The notes beneath the pieces were generated by a model. It did not search any database. It was not told the DNA's origin and saw only the letters and a program-made list of their open reading frames with translations. From Clostridiales bacterium (GTDB taxonomy: Bacteria; Bacillota; Clostridia; Christensenellales; Aristaeellaceae), in contig SVHA01000010.1 of NCBI GenBank assembly GCA_015056085.1, positions 1 through 60,238 on the forward strand: 60,238 bases of DNA, given 5' to 3'. The position numbers and the translations under genes were made by a program. Numbering within the stretch: position 1 is the stretch's first letter; every line of letters starts with the position of its first letter. Of the stretch, positions 26,392 to 34,116 are shown in pieces.

Positions 26392-27072
26392 ATGCACGTG
26401 ATCGCCAGAGTCCGCAATGATTTCCCCACCAAGTTTGGCCTGCCCCGCCAGTCGGGGCTGGTGCCGCAGATGCTCTCCACCATCGTGTTTGAAAAGGAAT
26501 ACCGGGTGCCGGAAGCCCTCAGGGGGCTGGAAGGCTTTTCCCACCTGTGGCTGATCTGGGGCTTTCACAAGGCGCAGAAGGACGGCTGGTCGCCCACGGT
26601 GCGCCCGCCCCGGCTGGGCGGCAACACCCGCATGGGCGTGTTCGCCACCCGCTCGCCCTTCCGGCCCAATCCCATCGGCCTGAGCGTGGTGAAACTGGAG
26701 AAAATCGTCAGGGACTCAGAAAACGGCACGGTGCTGGTGGTATCCGGCGCTGATATGATGGACGGCACCCCCGTGTATGACATCAAACCCTACATCCCCT
26801 ATGCGGATTGCCATCCGGAAGCCGTGGGGGGATTCACCCAGACGACGGAAAAGCGCCGGGTGGACGTGGTCATTCCTTCCGGCCTGACGCAGATGCTTCC
26901 GCCGGAAAAGATGGACGCCCTCATGGGCATCCTGCGGGAAGACCCCCGTCCGGCCTATCAGGAAGACCCGGAGCGGGTCTACGGCTTTGCCTATGCCGGC
27001 TTCAATGTGCGCTTCCGGGTGAGCGAAGGCGTGCTGACGGTGACGGACATCACCAGAGAGGAATCAACATGA
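26392..27072 (+). CDS. trmO: tRNA (N6-threonylcarbamoyladenosine(37)-N6)-methyltransferase TrmO
   Basis: The 226-residue protein has the TsaA/TrmO beta-barrel pattern: RVRNDFPTKFGLPRQ, GLEGFSHLWLIWGFH, TRMGVFATRSPFRPNPIGLS and a YDIKPYIPYAD segment. TrmO methylates t6A37 in tRNAs using SAM. A C-terminal extension after residue 150 ends with VYGFAYAGFNVRFRV, common in Bacillota members. Its stop overlaps the start of the M28 gene by 3 bp within ATGA. Confidence 0.92.
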   Translation: MHVIARVRNDFPTKFGLPRQSGLVPQMLSTIVFEKEYRVPEALRGLEGFSHLWLIWGFHKAQKDGWSPTVRPPRLGGNTRMGVFATRSPFRPNPIGLSVVKLEKIVRDSENGTVLVVSGADMMDGTPVYDIKPYIPYADCHPEAVGGFTQTTEKRRVDVVIPSGLTQMLPPEKMDALMGILREDPRPAYQEDPERVYGFAYAGFNVRFRVSEGVLTVTDITREEST

Positions 27073-28040
27073 GTTACCTTGCGATGCTGACAGAAAAATT
27101 CCCCATCCGCAAATCGGCGGCCCAGAAGGAAGCCTTCCGTGCCTGGGCGGTGGAGGAAATGACCCGCCTGGGGTATCAGGCGAAGGTGGAGAAAAACGGC
27201 AAGAGCGATAACATCGTGGCAGGCGACCCGGAAAAGGCGCAAGCCGTGTTCACCGCCCATTATGACACGCCCGCCAGCATCGGCCTGCCCAACATCATGA
27301 TCCCCCGGAATATGCCCCTGTACTTTGCGGTGCAATTGCTGATGGTGGGCGTGCTGCTGGTGGTGGCCTTTGCGGCGGCCCTCCTGTTTGAACTGCTGGT
27401 GCCCGGCACGACGGCGGCCCCCGTGGTGGGCTGGCTGGTGTATATGTGCCTGCTGATGCTGATGCTGATGGGCCCCGCCAACCGCCACAACGTCAACGAT
27501 AACACCTCCGGCGTTTCTGCCATCATGGAAACCATGGCCCTCATTGCCCCCGAAGACCGGGACAAGGTGGCCTTCATCCTCTTTGACAACGAGGAAAGGG
27601 GACTGGTGGGCTCCAAGGCCTACGCCAAGGAGCATCTGGAAGTGCAGCACACCCGCCTGATTGTGAATCTGGACTGCGTGGGTCTGGGCGAAAACCTGCT
27701 GATGATCACCCCCAAACTGGCGGCGCTGCAGCCCATTTATCCCCTGCTGGAAAAAGCACTTTCTGACCGGGCTGCGAAGGATGAAAAGCGCAAAATTCTC
27801 TTCTTCCCCAAGAAGGGCAGCGCCTGCAATTCCGACCAGAAGTCCTTCCGCTGCGGCGTGGCAGTGATGGCCTGCAAAAAAGCACCCGTTGTGGGATACT
27901 ACTGCGACCGCATCCATACCTTGTGGGATACGGAGGCTGACGAGGGCAATCTGACCCTGCTGGCGGACGGTCTTTCCGCCTTCGCCGCGGCGATTCCGAA
28001 CAATTCTTCGCAAGAGGAAGAAGAAGTCGGGAATTTTTAA
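27069..28040 (+). CDS. M28-type zinc peptidase with an inserted membrane hairpin
   Basis: The ATG overlaps the trmO stop (ATGA). The 323-residue protein keeps all M28 metal ligands: His64 (TAHYDTP), Asp144 (VNDNTSG), Glu175/Glu176 (DNEERG), Asp202 (NLDCVG) and His283 (RIHTLWD). In ordinary M28 enzymes the first His and the bridging Asp are about 12 residues apart. Here they are 80 apart because two transmembrane segments (about 83-110 and 117-135) are inserted. The active site would therefore lie at the membrane surface. Substrate is unknown. An imperfect hairpin followed by TTTTT overlaps the last codons (27993-28039). Confidence 0.8.
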   Translation: MSYLAMLTEKFPIRKSAAQKEAFRAWAVEEMTRLGYQAKVEKNGKSDNIVAGDPEKAQAVFTAHYDTPASIGLPNIMIPRNMPLYFAVQLLMVGVLLVVAFAAALLFELLVPGTTAAPVVGWLVYMCLLMLMLMGPANRHNVNDNTSGVSAIMETMALIAPEDRDKVAFILFDNEERGLVGSKAYAKEHLEVQHTRLIVNLDCVGLGENLLMITPKLAALQPIYPLLEKALSDRAAKDEKRKILFFPKKGSACNSDQKSFRCGVAVMACKKAPVVGYYCDRIHTLWDTEADEGNLTLLADGLSAFAAAIPNNSSQEEEEVGNF

Positions 28041-28070
28041 GAAAAAAGAAGGAAATTGACGAAAAAAAGG

Positions 28071-28099
28071 TTGACGAAATCCTCTTTTCACGGTATGAT
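28071..28099 (+). promoter_or_regulatory. Promoter for the 28149-28658 gene
   Basis: TTGACG and TATGAT are separated by 17 bp, about 50 bp before the start codon. Confidence 0.75.
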
Positions 28100-28148
28100 G
28101 GTAATAACTGTAACAGGTTGATTGCTGTGCGGGAAGGAGGGGAGTAAC

Positions 28149-28658
28149 ATGGTGACAGAACCGGTTTTCAGAGAACTGTTCACCTACCAGTACACCCCCG
28201 TATCCCTTTCCCGTCACGAGGGGGACGGCGGCTTCAAAATCTCCCTGTATGGCAACAACACCATCGTCTATACCGAGTTTGATACCCGTCAGGGCCTGAT
28301 GGACCGCAAGGTGTTTGCGATCCATTCTTCCGTTGTCACCGAATATATGACCATGCTGTCCTGCGAGGACTGGCGGTTGAGCAAACTCCCCCTGTATGTG
28401 CCCAAGCGCACCCGCCCGGGCTATCAGGCGGTGTTCGGGCTGTCCGGCCATCCCCTGTTCACGGTGGATGATGTGGATGAAGCGGCCCGCCTGCCCTTCA
28501 ACAACCCCAAGGGACACATCGCCCGCAATCTGCTGGTGATGATGGAATCCCTGGCTCAGATGCTGGTCAAGGACGGCTTGTACATGACGCCCCACAGCTT
28601 CCAGTGGGATCAGCGGGTGACCTGTCCCCTGCCCGAAAGCGGCCTGGCAGCGATGTAA
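28149..28658 (+). CDS. Protein of unknown function (169 aa)
   Basis: The ATG of MVTEPVFREL follows GGAAGGAGGGG. The protein is soluble with no signal or membrane segment and mixed alpha/beta character: an N-terminal part with GGFKISLYGNNTIVYTEFD and a helical C-terminus with ARNLLVMMESLAQMLVKDG. I do not recognise a family. It has its own promoter and a terminator-like hairpin about 30 bp after the stop, so it appears to be a single-gene unit. Confidence 0.7.
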   Translation: MVTEPVFRELFTYQYTPVSLSRHEGDGGFKISLYGNNTIVYTEFDTRQGLMDRKVFAIHSSVVTEYMTMLSCEDWRLSKLPLYVPKRTRPGYQAVFGLSGHPLFTVDDVDEAARLPFNNPKGHIARNLLVMMESLAQMLVKDGLYMTPHSFQWDQRVTCPLPESGLAAM

Positions 28659-28686
28659 ATCAGAAAAAGCAAAAGATACACCACCG

Positions 28687-28752
28687 AAAGCCTTGCCACG
28701 ATCGATTCCTGCCCCGCCGGGATGTCACGATGAGAAGATGCAAGGCTTTTTG
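28687..28752 (+). terminator. Long-loop terminator-like hairpin
   Basis: AAAGCCTTGC and GCAAGGCTTT pair across a loop of about 45 nt and are followed by TTTGTG. The loop contains a smaller TCC/GGA-type hairpin. Confidence 0.6.
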
Positions 28753-28801
28753 TGTGGGAAAGAACCAGTCAGCGAAACCCTAAATGGAAAGGATGACGAA
28801 C

Positions 28802-30139
28802 ATGATCACCTGGATGATGCGCTTCCTCTGCGCTCTGCTCAGCGCCAGCCTGATGCTCTCCTGCGCCCTGGCAGAAAACGCCCCCGACAATGACTACGAA
28901 GCCAAAAAGGCCGCCTACCGCCAGCAGTTGATGGAGGATGACGTCACCACTGATGATCTCCTCATCGGCTCCTGGGTGTCCTTCTTCCCCTTTTACAAGA
29001 TGAGCTACGCCAAGCAGCTGGATCAGATGGCGGCGGCGGGCATCAACTTCAACATTCACCCCTATCAGTTCAAGGACATTGACTTCACCAAGTCCTACTG
29101 GAAGCGGGTGGAGCGGGAGTATTCCGCCAGGAACATGGTATACTTCATCTATGTCAGCGATAACGTCTACAACAAGACGCTGGCGTACAACGTCATTGCC
29201 GACAAGGAGCATTGCGTGGGCTACAGCATCATGGATGAGCCCAACAATGACGAGCGCATGGCCCGTGCCGGCGATCTGACCCGCCAGTATCACGAGATGG
29301 ACCCGGAGCGCTACGGCTTTGTCAACCTGCTGCCCTATTACCCCTATTCCACCTATGAGGAATACGTCCAGAGTTACCTGGATGCGGCGGGCCCGGAAAA
29401 CATCGAGTACCTCTCCCACGACTACTATCCCATCCGGGAGGGCGGCATCGACATGAACATCTTTGCCGCCATGGAGGTCATCCGCTCCAAGGCATACGAA
29501 AACGGCAAACTCAAAACCCACGCCTTCCCCCAGTCCACCCAGTGGAACGGCACCCTGATGCCCAACATCGACGAGATGCGCTGGAATGTGTATGCCTATC
29601 TGGCCTACGGCTTCAAGGGCCTGACGTGGTTCAACCTCGTCTGTCCCGGCAACTCTGATGACGAGGGCGAGGGCTTCCGGGACAGCCTGATTTACCGGGA
29701 CGGCACCATCCGCAACCCGGAACTGTTCGCTGATTTCTCCGACCTGAACTGGGAAGTGCGCGGCCTGAGCAAGGCGCTGATGAACCTGGACGCCGCCCAC
29801 GCTTATCACACCGCGTCTGCCCTGCAAATCGCCGGCACGGAAACGCTGCCGGAGGACTTCATGGTGCAGCCCCTGCAGGAAGCGCCCTTTGTCATCAGCG
29901 ACATGGAAGCCAAGGACGGCACCAATCCCTATGTGATGCTGTTCAACAACGACACGGCAAAGAGCATCGACGCTTCCTTCGCCATCACTTTCCCGGAGGG
30001 CTACAACGCCCTGGAGTACCTCAACCCCTTCACCGGCGAATATGAACTGGCGGAATTGGTGGACGGCGTGCTGACCGCCCCCTTCCGGGCGGGCGAAGGC
30101 CGGCTGTATCGCCTGACGAATGTGGCTGAAGCGAACTGA
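28802..30139 (+). CDS. Secreted TIM-barrel glycoside hydrolase-like protein
   Basis: I use the ATG of MITWMMRFL with GAAAGGA nine bases upstream. Residues 1-25 form a signal peptide with a cleavage site after ALA. The 445-residue protein then shows a TIM-barrel arrangement like glycoside hydrolase relatives: QLDQMAAAGINF, MVYFIYVSDNV, GYSIMDEP (140-147, with a likely catalytic Glu), YLSHDYYPI and GFKGLTWFNLV. The C-terminal ~90 residues form a beta domain (FNNDTAKSIDASF). I cannot place it in a numbered GH family. A strong terminator follows. Confidence 0.7.
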   Translation: MITWMMRFLCALLSASLMLSCALAENAPDNDYEAKKAAYRQQLMEDDVTTDDLLIGSWVSFFPFYKMSYAKQLDQMAAAGINFNIHPYQFKDIDFTKSYWKRVEREYSARNMVYFIYVSDNVYNKTLAYNVIADKEHCVGYSIMDEPNNDERMARAGDLTRQYHEMDPERYGFVNLLPYYPYSTYEEYVQSYLDAAGPENIEYLSHDYYPIREGGIDMNIFAAMEVIRSKAYENGKLKTHAFPQSTQWNGTLMPNIDEMRWNVYAYLAYGFKGLTWFNLVCPGNSDDEGEGFRDSLIYRDGTIRNPELFADFSDLNWEVRGLSKALMNLDAAHAYHTASALQIAGTETLPEDFMVQPLQEAPFVISDMEAKDGTNPYVMLFNNDTAKSIDASFAITFPEGYNALEYLNPFTGEYELAELVDGVLTAPFRAGEGRLYRLTNVAEAN

Positions 30140-30153
30140 AACTGAATCATGTT

Positions 30154-30191
30154 AAAAAGCCAGACCCCGTTTATTGGGGCCTGGCTTTTTT
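30154..30191. terminator. Bidirectional intrinsic terminator between the TIM-barrel gene and htpG
   Basis: AAAAAGCCAGACCCC pairs with GGGGCCTGGCTTTTTT, with A/T runs on both sides. It is the only convergent junction in the window closed by an ordinary terminator instead of a repeat block. Confidence 0.9.
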
Positions 30192-30210
30192 GATGATGCT
30201 GTAAAGCGCC

Positions 30211-32094
30211 TTACTTCACCATGGCCAGCAGTTTGTGAGCCCTTGTCATGAAGGCGGTCAGTTCGTCGCTTTCCAGGGGCTGGGCGGCCATGCGGGCCAG
30301 GTCGTAAAGATGCTGGCAGAGCATCACGGTGGTGTCATCCTCCGGGCGGGCCGCCAGGGCCTGCACCGTTTCATTGCGGCGGTTGAGCACCAGCGTGTAG
30401 CGGTCGGGAATATCGAAGGACTGGCCGTAGAGGCGGCTCATCTCCTTCATGCGGCGCATCTGCTCGTCCTCGGTGACCATGGCGGGCAGATCAGCATCGG
30501 CAAAGGCGGTGAGGGTCACGGGCAGGTCGTCCTTTTGGAGCGCCTTGCGGAACATTTCCTGCAGCGCCTCCTGATTCAGGTCCTTGCCCTCTTCGGATTC
30601 CTCCGTCAGGCCGGACACATCCGCATCCACCCGGGCGAAGGTGACGCCCTCGCTGCCGGGGCCGTATTCCATGAAGGAGAGGAAGTTGCTGTCGATGATG
30701 TGGTCCATCACCGCCACGTCGATGTCCCGGTTGCGGTAGAGTTTCACGCTGGCGGCCTGACGCTTGGGGTCGTTGGTGTAGTACACCTTCTTGTCCGCCT
30801 TGTCGCCGTTGCGGTTTTGATATTCTTCCAGCGTCAGGTAGGTTCCTTCGGTAGTCTTGTACAGGAGGGCCTTTTTCACCTGCTCGAAGAACTTGCTGTC
30901 CCGCATGGCGCCGTACTTGACAAAGGGCGCAATGTCATCCCAGTAACTTTCGTAGGTTTCCCGCTCGGTATTGAACAGGCCCACCAGCTTGTCCGCCACC
31001 TTCTTGGTGATGTGGGCGGAGACCTTTTTCACCGTGCCGTCATTCTGCAGGAAGGAGCGGCTGACATTCAGCGGCAGGTCGGGACAGTCGATCACGCCCT
31101 TGAGGAGCATGAGGAATTCCGGGATGACTTCCTTGACGTTGTCCGCCACGAACACCTGACCGGCGAACAGCTTCACCTGGCCCTCATGGGCGCCGAAGTC
31201 GTTCTTCAGCCGGGGGAAATACAGGATGCCCTTGAGGTTGAAGGGGTAGTCCACATTCAGGTGGATCCAGAACAGGGGCTCTTCCCAGCCGAACATCTTG
31301 TGATAGAAATCGATGTAGTCCTTGTCCTCGCAGTCGGAGGGCTTTTTCAGCCACAGGGGATCGGTGTCGTTGATCAGCCGGGGCTTGGGCATTTCCACAA
31401 CGGTTTCCGTCTTGGCGGAGCCGTCCTCGTTGGTTTCACCTTCCACGGGCACTTCCCGGGTGGTGGGCTGGGCGCTGGCGTCTTCCAGATACACGGGGGT
31501 GGCCATATAGCCGCAGTAGCGCTGCAGCACTTCACGCACACGGGCCATTTCCAGGAATTCCGCCTCGTCGTCTGAGATGTGCAGCGTCACGGTGGTGCCG
31601 TAGCAGGGGTGATTGCCACTTTCCATCTCATAGTCCATGCCGTCGGTGCTCTGCCAGTGGACGGCCTCGGCGCCTTCCTGCCAGGACAGGGTATCGATCT
31701 CCACCTTGTCGGACACCATGAACACGCTGTAGAAGCCCAGGCCGAAATGGCCGATGATGTCGCCCTTGCCGCTATCGCCTTCCATGTTCTTCATAAACTC
31801 AGAGGCGCTGGAAAACGCCACCTGATTGATATACCGGCGCACTTCATCCGCCGTCATGCCGATGCCGGTGTCGGTGATGCGGATGACCTTGTTCTCCTTG
31901 TCCACCGTGACCGTCACGGACATCTCTTCGCCGTGGCCGGGCTTGAGCAGGTTATACTTGGTCACGGCGTCACAGCCGTTGCTGACGGCCTCTCTGAGGA
32001 AAATATCCTTGTCGGAATAAAGCCAGCGCTTGATCACGGGCATAATGTTCTGGGCGTCAATAGATACAGCGCCCTTTTCCATGGGAACAGACAT
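30211..32094 (-). CDS. htpG: Chaperone HtpG (Hsp90)
   Basis: The start is the ATG with GGAGG upstream; a GTG directly before it is open too. The 627-residue protein has the GHKL ATPase domain (DIFLREAVSNGCDA, TDTGIGMT, GHFGLGFYS), the middle domain (NVDYPFNLKGILYFP, VSRSFLQND) and the C-terminal dimerisation domain. HtpG is a cytoplasmic ATP-dependent chaperone. A perfect CIRCE operator and a TTGATT-17-TACAAT promoter lie upstream, so HrcA control is likely. Confidence 0.97.
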   Translation of the reverse strand: MSVPMEKGAVSIDAQNIMPVIKRWLYSDKDIFLREAVSNGCDAVTKYNLLKPGHGEEMSVTVTVDKENKVIRITDTGIGMTADEVRRYINQVAFSSASEFMKNMEGDSGKGDIIGHFGLGFYSVFMVSDKVEIDTLSWQEGAEAVHWQSTDGMDYEMESGNHPCYGTTVTLHISDDEAEFLEMARVREVLQRYCGYMATPVYLEDASAQPTTREVPVEGETNEDGSAKTETVVEMPKPRLINDTDPLWLKKPSDCEDKDYIDFYHKMFGWEEPLFWIHLNVDYPFNLKGILYFPRLKNDFGAHEGQVKLFAGQVFVADNVKEVIPEFLMLLKGVIDCPDLPLNVSRSFLQNDGTVKKVSAHITKKVADKLVGLFNTERETYESYWDDIAPFVKYGAMRDSKFFEQVKKALLYKTTEGTYLTLEEYQNRNGDKADKKVYYTNDPKRQAASVKLYRNRDIDVAVMDHIIDSNFLSFMEYGPGSEGVTFARVDADVSGLTEESEEGKDLNQEALQEMFRKALQKDDLPVTLTAFADADLPAMVTEDEQMRRMKEMSRLYGQSFDIPDRYTLVLNRRNETVQALAARPEDDTTVMLCQHLYDLARMAAQPLESDELTAFMTRAHKLLAMVK

Positions 32095-32148
32095 CACAAA
32101 TTCCTCCTTGCTGATGGGTTTTGCGGCAAGATCTGCCGTGCAGAGAGT

Positions 32149-32177
32149 ATTGTAGCACCTTGGAGCGGGAAAATCAA
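32149..32177 (-). promoter_or_regulatory. Promoter for htpG
   Basis: On the minus strand TTGATT and TACAAT are separated by 17 bp. Confidence 0.78.
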
Positions 32178-32184
32178 GAGGAAA

Positions 32185-32211
32185 TTAGCACTCACTGGAC
32201 GAGAGTGCTAA
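32185..32211. promoter_or_regulatory. CIRCE operator (HrcA binding site)
   Basis: The perfect consensus inverted repeat TTAGCACTC-N9-GAGTGCTAA is present. It begins 8 bp upstream of the htpG -35 box, rather than at or downstream of the transcription start as in most dnaK and groE operons. The recO promoter lies 49 bp to its other side. Confidence 0.95.
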
Positions 32212-32259
32212 CAAAATTTTCTGAAAGCCGATTTGTGATGAAAAAGCCACTGAAAAGTG

Positions 32260-32288
32260 TTAACACCGGCGGAGAAATATGGTATACT
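32260..32288 (+). promoter_or_regulatory. Promoter for the recO operon
   Basis: TTAACA and TATACT are separated by 17 bp. Its position rules out an upstream in-frame ATG at 32279 as the recO start. Confidence 0.8.
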
Positions 32289-32323
32289 GCAAAATGGAGG
32301 GTTATGCAGGAAGGAGGGACTTT

Positions 32324-33052
32324 GTGCGCCAGACGGATCACACCGCCATTGTGCTTAGGTATGCCAATTACCGGGACAACGACCGGATGCTGACGCTGCT
32401 CAGCCCCACCAGAGGCCGCATGGAGGCCCTCTCCCGGGGATGCCGCAAGCCGCGGTCTTCCCTGCTCAACGCCAGCGAGTTGTTCGCCCTGGGGGAATAC
32501 GAGGTCTATGAGCGGGGGAATCACCTCACGGTGATCTCCGCCACCCTGACGGAAACCTTCTACCCCCTGCGGCAGGACTTTGACCGCCTGGCCTGCGGAA
32601 CGTATCTGCTGGGGCTGGCGGAAGCCGCTGCCCAGCCAGGCGAACCGGCCCAGGAACTGTTCATGCTGCTTTTGCACACCCTGTCCCGGCTGACCTTCAC
32701 CGATCAGCCCTGGAAGCCTCTGCTGGCAGGATTCCTGCTGCATTACGCCGCCTGTGAGGGCTACAAACCCCGGCTGATGCACTGCGTCCACTGCGAAAAG
32801 CCCCTCACCCCCGAAGAACAGGTGTATTTTGATCTGGCGGAAGGCGGCTTGTGCTGCCACGAATGCCATCAGCCCGGACAGACGCCGGTGGCGGCGGCTC
32901 AGGCCCAGTGGATGCGCCAGATGCTGCATACAGGCTCCGCTGGGTGGGTCAACACCCCCGATTGCTACTGCCCCTTTACGCTGCTGAGGGCCTATGTGGA
33001 ATCCCGGCTGGACAGGCCGGTGTACGCCGCCGCCATGCTGCCAAAGGACTGA
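32324..33052 (+). CDS. recO: DNA repair protein RecO
   Basis: I choose the GTG start of VRQTDHTAIVLRYANYRDND, which has GGAAGGAGGG upstream; an earlier in-frame ATG overlaps the promoter. The 242-residue protein has the RecO N-terminal OB fold (RMLTLLSPTRGRMEALSRG), the helical middle and a Cys4-type zinc element (CVHC and CCHEC). RecO loads RecA on SSB-coated DNA with RecR and RecF. It begins an operon with the Spx-like gene, the FUSC-like gene and probably the GH31 gene. Confidence 0.93.
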   Translation: MRQTDHTAIVLRYANYRDNDRMLTLLSPTRGRMEALSRGCRKPRSSLLNASELFALGEYEVYERGNHLTVISATLTETFYPLRQDFDRLACGTYLLGLAEAAAQPGEPAQELFMLLLHTLSRLTFTDQPWKPLLAGFLLHYAACEGYKPRLMHCVHCEKPLTPEEQVYFDLAEGGLCCHECHQPGQTPVAAAQAQWMRQMLHTGSAGWVNTPDCYCPFTLLRAYVESRLDRPVYAAAMLPKD

Positions 33053-33074
33053 TTCATCAAAAGGAGAAGAATCC

Positions 33075-33440
33075 ATGCTGTTTTACTGCTATCCCCCCTG
33101 CTCCACCTGCCAGAAGGCCCAGCGCTTTCTGGAGGACAACCATGTGGCATACGAGCTGCGCCACATCAAGAACGAAGTACCCTCTGCCTCCGACCTCCGG
33201 GCCTGGTGGGAAAAGAGCGGCCTTCCCCTGAAGCGCTTCTTCAACACCAGCGGACAGAAGTACGCCGCCCTCGCCCTCAAGGACAAGCTGCCCACCATGA
33301 CGGAAGACGAGCAGCTGGCCCTCCTGGCCACGGATGGTATGCTCATCAAGCGGCCGCTGTTCATCACGGGGGAGACGGTGCTGGTGGGCTTCAAAGAAGT
33401 CGCCTGGCGGGACGCCCTGGGCCTTCAGGCGCAGGACTGA
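33075..33440 (+). CDS. ArsC/Spx family thioredoxin-fold protein
   Basis: The 121-residue protein has the YffB/Spx/ArsC pattern: a thioredoxin-like start with CSTCQKAQRFLEDN, KSGLPLKRFFNTSG, and KRPLFITGETVLVGF with the conserved cis-Pro region. The CXXC motif at residues 9-12 could act as a redox switch as in Spx. Family members include arsenate reductases and RNA polymerase-binding regulators; the sequence alone does not separate these. The ATG has AAGGAG and follows recO by 22 bp. Confidence 0.8.
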   Translation: MLFYCYPPCSTCQKAQRFLEDNHVAYELRHIKNEVPSASDLRAWWEKSGLPLKRFFNTSGQKYAALALKDKLPTMTEDEQLALLATDGMLIKRPLFITGETVLVGFKEVAWRDALGLQAQD

Positions 33441-33480
33441 TATACAAGCGACACAACGGAAAAAGGAAACAGAACGAGTC

Positions 33481-34044
33481 ATGCATTTTCATCATCACGA
33501 TCATCAACTCATCCGGCTGCACATCGGTATGCGCAATGTGAAAACGGCCCTGGCCGCCACCCTTTGCGCCATGATTTATCTCCTCTTTGGCAGAAACCCC
33601 ACCTTCGCCTGCATCGGCGCTGTGTTCGGCATGGGGTATGACATGGGCAACTCCTGGCTCTCCGGCGGCAACCGCCTGTTCGGCACCATCATCGGCGGTC
33701 TGCTGGGCATGGGGCTGTTCAGCCTGTATATCATTTTCGTCCCCGAAGGCGGGCTGCATCCGCTGATTCTGCCCCTTTTGTTCCTGGGCGTGCTGGTGCT
33801 GATCGCCATCAGCCTGACGGTCAAGTGGCCCGGCGCCATCCAGCCCGGAGCGGTGATGCTGTGCATCCTGCTGTTCAATCAGCCGGTGGACAGTTACATC
33901 GCCTATTCTCTCAACCGCATTGTGGACACCGCCATCGGCGTGGTGATCGCCCTGGGCGTCAACCTGCTTCTGCCCCGGGAACGGCTGGTCAGGTGGCTGG
34001 TGAAATTGCACCTGCACCCGGAAGAGCCTGCCCCGAAGAACTGA
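33481..34044 (+). CDS. FUSC/aromatic acid exporter family membrane protein
   Basis: I choose the ATG of MHFHHHDHQLIRLHIG; the His-rich cytoplasmic start precedes several transmembrane segments. The 187-residue protein has the family's GMRNVKTALAATLCAMIYLLFGR opening and SLNRIVDTAIGVVIALGVNLLLP near the end. Related proteins export aromatic acids or polyamine-like compounds; its substrate is unknown. The ribosome binding site (AAGGA) is weakly spaced. It follows the Spx-like gene by 40 bp. Confidence 0.75.
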   Translation: MHFHHHDHQLIRLHIGMRNVKTALAATLCAMIYLLFGRNPTFACIGAVFGMGYDMGNSWLSGGNRLFGTIIGGLLGMGLFSLYIIFVPEGGLHPLILPLLFLGVLVLIAISLTVKWPGAIQPGAVMLCILLFNQPVDSYIAYSLNRIVDTAIGVVIALGVNLLLPRERLVRWLVKLHLHPEEPAPKN

Positions 34045-34116
34045 ATCCCCCCCCGGAAATTCCGGTGGATATAGAACGAGTCAAGCATCAAAAAATCAGC
34101 GAAAGAAGGTATTTCC

